Shown piece by piece: positions 49,136-59,300 of a stretch of 64,000 nt of DNA; the first letter of the stretch is position 1, and each line of letters begins with the position of its first letter. The DNA comes from Streptomyces monomycini (lineage in GTDB: Bacteria > Actinomycetota > Actinomycetes > Streptomycetales > Streptomycetaceae). The notes beneath the pieces were generated by a model that saw nothing but the letters and a program-made list of their open reading frames with translations, was not told the DNA's origin and made no database searches. The stretch lies in contig NZ_JAFIQY010000041.1 in assembly GCF_022271435.1 (NCBI RefSeq), positions 17,641-81,640 on the forward strand, given 5' to 3'. The translations under genes and the position numbers were made by a program.

Positions 49136-50146
49136 TCAGTCGTCGGACTTCTTCGGCTTCCAGCCGGTGTCCCCCTCGGCGTCGTCGCTCGTCCACTCCT
49201 CCGTCTTGCCGTCGGTCACCACGGTCTTGGTGCCGCTGCCGTCCTCGTTGACCTCGATGGTGGTGGTCACCTCGTGGCCGTTGAGTTCCACGGAGGAGTG
49301 GGTCGTGCCTTTCACCGTCTGCTCGTTGCCGTCCTCGTCGGGACCGACGGTGGTGTAGGTGGTCTTGGTGTCCCGGTGACCGGTCTTCTGGTCGGTGACC
49401 GAGGTGGTGGTGCCGGTGGTGGTGCTCTCGTTGCCCTCGGTGTCCTTCGTCTTGCTCTTGAAGTCGTCCGTGGTGGTCTTGTGCTCCGGCGTCTCGGTCT
49501 TCGTGGACGTGCCGGTGGTGTTCGTGACGTTGCCGAAGACGTCCGTCGACTTCGAGTCGTACGTACCGTCGTCGTGGTAGTTCGTGGTGTCGGTCGCCTT
49601 CAGGCCGGTCTTGGTCTCCATGGTCGTGGTGACCTTCGTCGGCTCGCCGTCCGGCCCGTACTCGTACGTCGTCGTGGTCTTGTTGCCGTGCCCGTCGTCG
49701 GTGGTCCACTCGTGGGGACGCTCACCGGGCTTCTCGGGCTCCTTCGGCAGCAGCTTCGGGTCGAGGTCCGGGTGCTCCTTCTTGGCCTTCTCGACCGCCT
49801 CGTGCCAGGCGTTCCACTCCTTGTCGCGGGCCTTCCACAGGTCGGAGGAGATCTGGGCGCTCTGCTTGGCCGCCTTGTTGGCCAGGTCGAAGTCCCAGTC
49901 GGCCCACTTTTTCGCGACGCCCTCGTAGAGGTTCTTCAGCTTTTCCAGCTTCTCTTCCGAGCGCTTGAAGGAACCTTTCCACGTCGAGTAGTACTTGCGG
50001 ATCGCCGCGACGGCCACCCGGGAGCCGACCTCGTCGACCGAGTACTCCTGCTTGCTCTCGCGGGCCTGCTTGACCTCGTCCTTCAGTTTGCCGGACTTCT
50101 GCGCGACATCGTTGAGCAGCTCGTAGTCAACGGCTATGTCGGACAC
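49136..50146 (-). CDS. WXG-containing T7SS protein with Thr-rich repeat tail
   Basis: A 336-aa protein from GTG 50146, chosen because GAGGGG lies seven bases upstream; GTG 50152 would sit on top of it. The N-terminal half is a long coiled helical domain with WKG in YYSTWKGSFKRSEEKLEKL, a true WXG turn. The C-terminal half is a beta-type, Thr-rich region with repeated phrases such as TTTTYEYGPDGEPTKV and TTNYHDDGTYDSKST, resembling Rhs/YD-repeat segments. It has no clear toxin domain. It is probably secreted together with the small Esx protein. Confidence 0.8.
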   Translation of the reverse strand: MSDIAVDYELLNDVAQKSGKLKDEVKQARESKQEYSVDEVGSRVAVAAIRKYYSTWKGSFKRSEEKLEKLKNLYEGVAKKWADWDFDLANKAAKQSAQISSDLWKARDKEWNAWHEAVEKAKKEHPDLDPKLLPKEPEKPGERPHEWTTDDGHGNKTTTTYEYGPDGEPTKVTTTMETKTGLKATDTTNYHDDGTYDSKSTDVFGNVTNTTGTSTKTETPEHKTTTDDFKSKTKDTEGNESTTTGTTTSVTDQKTGHRDTKTTYTTVGPDEDGNEQTVKGTTHSSVELNGHEVTTTIEVNEDGSGTKTVVTDGKTEEWTSDDAEGDTGWKPKKSDD

Positions 50147-50214
50147 GGTCACACCCCTCGCGCGGTTCGGAGATCACTTCACTCACATGGTCAAACGCAA
50201 GCGGAAGCGGAACG

Positions 50215-50352
50215 GTTCACCCCTGATCCGCGGAAGCGGCCCGAAGTGATGTCGTTCACACAGTGAACCGATCGCCCCGCAGATCCGTGAACGTAGGTGT
50301 GGTGTCCCATGATCCGGTTGCGCCGAGCGCGCCGGCCGTGACACCTGTGAAC
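50215..50352. promoter_or_regulatory. array of GTTCAC/GTGAAC elements in the divergent T7SS promoter region
   Basis: A perfect palindrome, GTTCAC-ACA-GTGAAC, lies at 50254-50268. Further half-sites are GTTCAC at 50215-50220 and GTGAAC at 50287-50292 and 50347-50352. Five copies of a six-base word in 140 bases between two divergent T7SS operons is more than chance would easily give. It is probably a regulator-binding array. I see no confident -35/-10 pair. Confidence 0.65.
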
Positions 50353-50377
50353 GGTCTGCTGCGCGAAGGGAAGAGGC

Positions 50378-53300
50378 TTGGCTACGCGTCCCGGTGACTG
50401 GGGGGCCCTCGGCCTCGACGGCGACCCGACCCCGGGTGACGCCGCCGCCATCACCACCATCGCCGACGCGATGCGCGACCTCGCCACGCACGCGGGCACC
50501 ATCAACAACGGCCTCAAGGCGCTCCAGCAGACCGCGGGCGACGGTCAGCGCTTCATCGGCAAGACCGCCGACCAGCTGCGCGACATGGTCGACGACCACC
50601 TGCACAACTTCGTCGGCCATGTGTCGGACTCCTTCAACCAGGCCGAGGCGGCGCTGCGCAAGTACGCCACCGCCGTCACCGACGCCCAGGCCGACGCCGA
50701 CGCGGCGCTCACCGCCGCCCAGGGGCTGGACAAGGACGACCCGCAGCTCCAGACGCACAAGGACCGGGCCGACGACGCGCAGTCCACCCTCAGCTCCGCG
50801 GCGAGCACCCTGGACAAGGCGCTGACCTCGGCCGGGTCGCTGATGGTCCAGCCGGTCAGCGACTGCGACCTGTTCTGGGAAGCCTTCCAGTGGCTGACCA
50901 TCATCCTGTCGGTCATCGCCATCTTCACCGGCGGCGTGCTCGCGATCCTCGCCTGGGGCATGAACGCGGTCCTGCTGATCAAGACCATCGTCGACTTCAG
51001 CCAGGGCAAGGCCAGCGGCCTGGAGCTCGGACTGGCCTTCCTGGGCGTGCTCTTCCCCACCACCAAGGCCCTGCCGGTCGGCTCCATCCTCAAGGGCCTG
51101 GGCAGCGTCCTCAAGGGCGGCGTCGAGGGCATCGCGGGCGCCGGGAAGAACATCATCAAGGAGATCGGCCACTTCTCCTCGCTGCACAACATGCCGAAGA
51201 TCGTGGTGGCGCCGATCGTGCTCGGCATCCACGCGGCCCCCGCCTTCAACATCGTCAACGGCGTGAAGGGCCTCGGCAACTTCGTCAAGGGCGGCTGGGA
51301 GTCCCTGGTCAAGACCGTTTCCAAGGACTGGGTGGATGTCACCAAGGGCATCACCGGGGACTGGAACAAGCTCGGCGCCTACGCGAAGGTGAACTTCGAG
51401 CGGCTCGGCCGGGCGGGCATCGCCACCGTCGTGCCCCTGGACTTCACCGAGATGGGCGTGCTGGGCTTCGGCGGCGCCGCGCGGCTCGCCTTCGCCGAGC
51501 GGGTGCTGGGCATCAAGCAGCCGGATCTGCACCAGCTGCTGGCCAACGCGGGACGTACGGACGCGGCGCTGGCCAAGGGCGTGCACACCGGTGACTTCGG
51601 CGCGCTGGCGCCGTTCCGGCCCGTCGGCGGGAACGGTGTGCACTTCGTGCCCGGCAGCTTCGTGGACCTGTCGGCCCTGCACTTCGTCCCCGGCGGCTTC
51701 CACGGCGTCTCCTTCCCCGGGGTGCACATCCCCTCCGTGTCGCCGGGCGGACTCACCAGGTTCCCGGGCGCCCTCGTCCCGGGCAACATCGGCGGACTCC
51801 ACCTGGACGGGCTCGGCGCGTTCCGGCCCGGCGGCCTGGGGTCGTTCAACTTCAACGGTGTCGGCAACCTGATGCCCAACGGCATCGGCTCGTTCGGACA
51901 CGGCGGACTGAACCTCAACATCCCCGGCAATCTGGGCGGGTTCGGTGTCAAGGGGCTGGGGAACGTCCCGCACGTCGGCGTGAACATGCCGAACGGGATC
52001 ACCGCGCCGACCGGGATCACCGTGCCGAACGGGATCACCGTGCCGAACGGAATCACCGTGCCGCACACCGGTGTGAACATGCCGCACGGCATCACCGTGC
52101 CGAGCGGCTCCCTCACCCACACCGGCGCACACCTCGACCAGCCCGGTCTGATCGCCACCCCCGACCTGCACATGCCGGGCATGACCACGCTCGACAACGG
52201 CCTGAGCGTCCCGGACGTGCACGGCGCCGGCGCCACCCAGCTCATCCAGCAGACGGACTTCGCGGCCGGCCAGATCCGCATGGACAACAACCTGCTGCTG
52301 AACGCCGACACCGCCATCGACCTGCTCAAGGACGCCCACGGCTCGTCCGGCGTGCTCGGGCACGTGCCGGAGAGCGCCGGCGTCCACGTCCCCGAGACCT
52401 CGTTCGAGAACACCTTCGTGCACGGCATCGGCGACGGCCACTCCATGGCCCGCGGCGCGATCGGACACGGCGAGGCTCTGGAGGACATGACCTTCCCCGA
52501 GCTGACCGCGCTGGCCAACGGCGACGTCGCGGTGACCGCCTTCCACGGGGACGGCATCAGCTTCCGCATCGGTGACGCGGCCCCGCGCACGATAACCGCC
52601 GACCACCTGGCGGCCACGGCGCCCGGCACACCCGTGACGACGGCCCCCCAGAACCTGACGGGCAACCTGGCGGGTACGCAGCACGTGCCCGGCACCACGC
52701 AGGTGCCGGGCGTGCACGGCGGCGCGGAAACGATCCGGCCGACGGGCGTGGGCGCGCAGGGCGACGTCCCGCTCCTCGCGGGCGCCGTACCCCCGCCCCG
52801 TAACCTCGCCAAGGCACCTGCCGACGTACCGGCATCGGTCGGGGTCAACGACCCGACGCAGCTGAAGACTCCGGAATTCAAGACCGGTACGGCACCCGGA
52901 ACCGGCGCGGGCGCCACCACCAAGGCGACGCCCCAACCCGTCGTCAACGAACACGACATGGCGATGAGCCTGCTGGACACCGGCGACCGCAAGCCGGTCC
53001 CGTCCGCCGGCCACAGCGCCACCTCGGACAGCCCCTCCGGCGTGTCCGCCCTCCCCGACCTGGACGGCGCGGGCGCCCGCGGCGCCACCGGCCCCGCGGA
53101 CCACAGCGCCCTCGACCTGATCGCCCACCCGGGCGGCCCCGCGAAGGCGGAGGACGAGGCCGTGGCCGGCATACCGGCCGCCGTGAAGGCCAACGACAAC
53201 GCGCCCGCCCCGACGCCCGTACCCGCGCCGAAGGCCGAGACGCCCACCCCCGCACCCGGGGCGAAGGAGCCCGGCCCCGTCACCGCGCCCCCCGGCAGCC

Positions 53301-56300
53301 GCTTCGGCGGTTTCTCCGGCGCCGCGGCCATGAACCACCGCCTGCGCGTCCGCAACGACCTGATCCTGGGCGGCTCGGTCGGCCCGGAGGCCGGGGCCAA
53401 GCTCAACGCGTGGGCCGGGTACGAGAACGCGCTGTCGCAGCTCGGCAAGGCGGAGCGCAAGGTGGACGAGCTGACGCCGCCGCCCGGCGTGACCGCGGGC
53501 AAACCCTCGCCCGCCCTGACCGAGGCCCTGGACGACCTGGGCGTCCAGCGCGTCGAGGTCGCCAAGGCCGAGGCCAAGCTGGACGAACTGGGCATCGACG
53601 CCACGCGTACCCGTACCCAGATCAACGCCCTCACCGGCGGCATCTTCGGCGAACACGGCCTCGGCGGCGGCCCGCGGCCGCACCCGCGGCCCGAGGCGCA
53701 GGCGGTCCCGGCCGCCGACAAGGGCAAAGGCACGGCGGACCTCGCGGACGCCGAGCCGGTTCCGGCGGTCGACAAGGGCAAGGGCGCCGCGGGCTCCACG
53801 GATTTCGAGCCGGTCCCGATGGCCGACAAGGGCAAGGGCACAGCGGCCGACGTCGCGGACTTCGAGCCCGTCCCGCATGTCGGCAAGGGCAAGGGCAGAG
53901 CAGACATCGCGGACTTCGAGCCGGTCCCGACCATCGACAAGGGCAAGGCCAAGGCCGACTTCGCCGACTCCGCGGACTTCGGGCCCGTCCCCGAGACGCA
54001 CCTCCCGCGCCCCCCGGCGCAGGACCGGCTCGGCCACACCCCCGGTTCCGGCATCGGCGACCGGGCAGCGGCCCGGCACGAGATCGTCACCGGTGGCGCG
54101 AGCGGGCCGGAGGCCGACCTGCGGCTCGGTGCCTGGGAGCGGTACGAGCAGGCCTCGTTCGACCTCGCCCAGGCCCAGGGCAAGGTGGACCGGCTGGTGC
54201 CCGGGGCGGGCCACCCCGGCCCGTCCAAGCCGTCCGCGGCGGCCGTCGACGCGCTCGACGACCTGAACGTCAAGCGCGCCGAGTTCCACGACGCCGAGGC
54301 CCGCCTCGGTGAACTGGACATGGACCCCAACGCTATCCGGCAGCAGATCGACGATGCCAACCACGCGATCGCCGTCGACCGCGCGCAGCACGGCGAGTAC
54401 GTCGGCCCGCTCGGTGGCGCCCCCGCCCCGCACGGCGGCGACCCGCTGCCGGTCGGGCCGCACGACTGGTCCCCCGACCCGCAGGCCCCGCGCGCCCTGT
54501 GGCCCGAGCCCGGCACCCACGCCGCGGGCCGCACCATGGTCAACCAGTCCTTCCGCGACATGCCGTTCGCGGGCCACCAGCCGCTCACGGGCGGCGACTA
54601 CCTGAGCTGGATGCGGGCGAGCACGGGGGAGGGCCGGCCGCTGTCCTACGTGGTCAACACCATCGCCTCGTACAGCGAGATCGGCGGCGGCAAACTCCAG
54701 GACTTCCTCAACTCGATCACCCGCGGCCTGGAGGGCTACGACGGCCGCCTCGGCGTGGTGATCGGCGTCAACGGCAAGCTGGAGGACCTCGCCGCCATCC
54801 ACCGCGCGATGGACGACGCCCTCGCCTCGACGCACTTCGACCACCCGCTGGCGATGGTGGCCACCACCTTCTACGGCGACAACTTCCCCTACGGCACCAT
54901 CCGCAACCACACCATGACCAGCCCGGCGGCCCGGTCGATGGCGCACTCGATGATGCACGGCGGCGGAGCGGCCGGCCCCAGCCACCCGTACTGGGCCTTC
55001 ATGGACTTCGACGTGTACGAGCACACCGTCCCCAGCGGCCGGCACGTCTTCGACCACTTCGACCGCGAGCTGAACCTCGGCGAGGGCGGCGCCGTGGACG
55101 ACTGGGCCAAGAAGCTCCCCGACGACCCGGGGGCCGCGGCGAAGGGGTCCGACGGCTCCGTGACGGTGCCGGACGTCCCCGGCACCCCGCCGCTGCGCCC
55201 GCTGGTGATGACCGGCGGCTACCGGGTGCCGGGGAAGACCGGCGAGACGGTGATCGTCGACGGCGTCGCGGTGGACCGCTCGGTCGAGGACCTGATCAAG
55301 GCGACCAAGACCCGCGGCGACACCCCCGACGGGATGGTCTTCACCCAGCAGGACGTGGACAAGTTCGCGTCCGTCGTCGCCTCCGACATGCGCATCCGCG
55401 CCCTGATGGCCGACTGGCACGGGCTGCTGCCGTACGGGCCCGAGCCGAACCTCTTCGTGGACGCCGCCGCCACCATGGTGGACGACGTGAAGCTGGGCGC
55501 GGGCGACTGGCGGCCGGTCCGGTTCGGCGGCGGCACCGGCGAGTACAAGGGCCTGCGGGAGCGGCTCAACTACTTCAACGCCTGGGAACTGGACCAGACC
55601 CTGCCGGACGTGCCGGGCAACGCGGTCGCGCGGCAGATCGCCGCCGCCAACTCCGCGCTGCCGGACCGCGGCACCGCGTTCCTCGCCGACTTCGTGAACG
55701 GCGCGGTCCCCACCGACCTGTCCCGCCTGATGTCCGGCTACTACAAGCACGGCAAGGCCGGCGGCGTCGGCAACATGCCGCAGGAGCACCTGACCCCGAA
55801 GAACGTGGTGGAGCACATCTTCGGCCGGGCGGACTTCGACCTGGACCCGAATCTGTCGTGGACCAAGGGCACGAAGATCGGGAAGATGCGCGAAGACCTG
55901 CTGAAGGGGAAGTCCCCGGAGCAGGGCTTCACGGACGACCCGCTGAAGCCCATCGGCATCGACGGACGGCGCCCCGAGTTCAACGAACACCCCCGGGCCA
56001 CCCTCGACCGGCTGGGCGCCGGACTGGGCGGCGACGCCAACACCCTCGGCCTGAACATCTCCCTCCACGTACCGGGCCGGACGGACGGGCTCGTGGTGGG
56101 CATCGTGCCGGCGGAGAAGCAGTTCCTCAGTCACGCGATGGTCACCGCCACCGAAGAGGCGGCGTACAAGCGGCTGCAGAACTACGTGATCGCCGAACTC
56201 CTGCCCCAGGGCGGCCTGCCGAACGACTCGCTGCTGCGCGCCCTCCCGGAGCCGCCCCCGGCCACCGCCGGCGCGAAGGCCGGCCGGATCACGCCCGGCG

Positions 56301-59300
56301 CCATCCCGGACGCCCCGACACTGCTGACGCAGGTGCAGCGGCAGATGGGCAAGAACGGCTTCGAGGACCTGGTCAACGACGCCTACACGCGGGGCCTCGA
56401 CGGCCGCGCGCTGACCGTCGGCCTGGTCACCGGGCGTCTGGGGCCGGACGTGTCGGACATCGCCCCGATCGAACGGATCATGCTGGACCGCTACGCCCAG
56501 GCGCTCAACCGTCCCCTGGAGATCCGGGGTGCGGACGGCTCCGTCCACACGGTCGACCTCACGGCCCGCAAGCCGGGGCCGCCGCTGTACGTGACTTGGG
56601 TCCCGGGCCACGGCGGCCCGCACTCCGGGCACTGGGACGTGAGCAACGCGGCGCCGCCCCCGCCCCCGCCCGCGCGGTTGGGTTTCGAGCCCGGCTCCGG
56701 GATCGGCGAGCGGTCCGCGGTGCGGCACGACATCGTCACCGGTGGCGCGGACGGGGTGGAGGCCGACCTGCGGCTCGGTGCCTGGCAGCAGTACGAGCAG
56801 GCGTCGGCCGACCTGGCGCGTGCTCAGCAGAAGGTGGACGGACTGGTGCCCGGGGCCGGGCAGCCCGGCCCGTCCAAGCCGTCCGCCGCGGCCGTCGGCG
56901 CCCTCGACGACCTGGGCGTCAAGCGCGCCGAGTTCCAGCACGCGCGGACCCGCCTCGACGAGCTGGGCATGGACCCGAACGCCATCCAGCGGCAGCTCGA
57001 CGACGCCAACCACGCGATCGCCGTCGACCGCGCTCAGCGCGGCGAGTACGTCGGCCCGCTCGGCGGCGCGCCGTCCCGGCACACCAACCTCACCCAGGCG
57101 TTCGACGACCTGGACGTGGCCGGCGGCCCGTCCGCGCACCACGCCGACGACCTGGACATGACGGAGGCACCCGCCGGCGCGGGCGACGACGCGACCCCGA
57201 CGCCGCACGGCGACGACCCGATGGACGGGACGGGACCCTACGGCGACCTGGGCCACGGCGGCCCGCCGACCGCCGGACCGCTCCCGCACGACCTGCGATG
57301 GCAGCAGGACGTGCCGAACCTCGGCAACCAGGTCACCCGCGGCGACGTCACCGTCAACGGCGCCTTCCAGCGGCTGCCCGGGTTCGGCCAGCGCCCGCTG
57401 ACGCCGGACCAGTACACGAACTGGATCCACGCCAGCCTCGACCGGCAGAACCCGATGGCGTACGTGGTGAACACCGTCGTCCGGGCCAGTGACATCGCCG
57501 GAGAAGCGGGAGGCCGGCGGCTGCGGGACTTCCTCACGGCGATCACCACCGACCCGAACAACGAGTTCCGGGGCAAGTTCGCGGTGGTGATCGGCGTGAA
57601 CGGCCGCGCGGACAAGATGGCGGACGTCAACGCCGCGGTCCGCGGCGCGCTCGACGGGCTGGACGTGCCCTACCCGGTGGCCGCGGTCGGCATCGGCTGG
57701 ACCGGCAAGGACTTCCCCTTCGGCACCATCCGCAACGTCACCATGACCAGCCCGCCGAGCCGGTACCTGGTCCGCTCGATGATGTACGACCCGCACCAGC
57801 CGGCGCACCCGTACTTCTCCTTCATGGACTTCGACACCTACCAGCGGCTCGTGCCCAGCGGCGACCACGTCTTCCAGCACTTCGTCAAGGAGTTCGCGAT
57901 GGGCGGCGACGGCATCCCGCCGCTGCGCCCCCTGTCCATGTCCGGCGGCTACCGCCTGCCCGAGGGGCACGTACCGGGCGCCGACACCGCCCAGCTCATC
58001 GAGGACACCAACGTCCGCCTGGCCGCGGACCACGCCAAGGCCGTGGCGGACGCGGCCAGTGGCAAGGGCAAGGGCAAGGCGCCCGGACCGCTGCACACGG
58101 TCTCCGAGGCCGACCTGCCCGCCTTCGACATCGCCGTCCGCGCGGACATGCGGGCCCGCACCCGCCTGGCCGGCATCCACCCGCAGCTTCCCTACTCGCC
58201 CGAACCCAACCTCTTCACCGACGCCGCCGCGACCCTGCTGGACCGGGTGGGCCCCGGCTGGCAGCCCATCAGGTTCAGCCCCGGCACCAGCGAGTTCAAC
58301 GGCCTGGCCGAGACCCTGAACTCCTTCAACGCCTGGGAGCTCAACCGCACCCTGCCGGTACTGGACCGCTCGGCCTTCCCCGGCGACTCCCTCGTCCACC
58401 GGCTCACCGACCGGGAGATCGAGGCCGTCGCCCAGCGCCCGTACGACCGGGCGTACGGCGCCGACATCGAGACACCGACGGCCGGACAGATCGACGCCGT
58501 ACGGCAGCGGCTGGCCGCCCGCGGGCCGGGCGGCGGCACCGACGGACCGCTCAGCACACCGGAGATCGACGCGGTCAGCCGGCTGCTCACCCCCGGGGAA
58601 CTGAACGCCATCGCGACCCGGCAGGCGGAACGGCTGATCGCCGCGCACACCAACACGCTGCCGGACCGCGGCGTGCCCTTCGTGACCGACTTCGAGGGCG
58701 CGGCCACCCCCACCGACCTGTCCCGGATGATGGAGGGCCTGTTCGGGGACCGGCCCGCGCTGCCGCAGGACCACAACGACGTCCGGCAGGCGATGGGCCG
58801 GATGTTCGGCCGCGACTCGTTCGAGGACCTCGACCCGCAGACGTCCAGGAGGGTCAAGGGCGGCCTGCACTGGGCCGAACGCCGGGACGACCACCTGACG
58901 AAGAACTCTGCCACCGGGCTCTCCCGCGACCCGCTGGCACCCGTCGACCCGGGACGCGGCTCGACCCACTCGCCGCGGGACGTCGTGAACGGGCTCGACG
59001 GTCTGGGGACCGAGCGCAACACCCTCGGCTTCAACGTCTCCGCGCCCATCCCCGGCGACTCGGGCCTCGCGCTGCGGACGGGCGTGCCGTTGGACGACAA
59101 GGCGTTCGCGAGCCTGGCGGCGGCGACGCACCCCGAGCCGGCCGGGTTCATGCGCAACCTGCACCTCGTCGTCGCCGGATACCCGCCGGTGCACTCGCCG
59201 CCCCGGTCCCTGTTCCACGCCCTGGAGAACACCGCCGACGGCGCCGGCGCGCCGGGCCACACCCCGGGCAACCTGCTCGACACCGTGGAGCAGTACCTCA

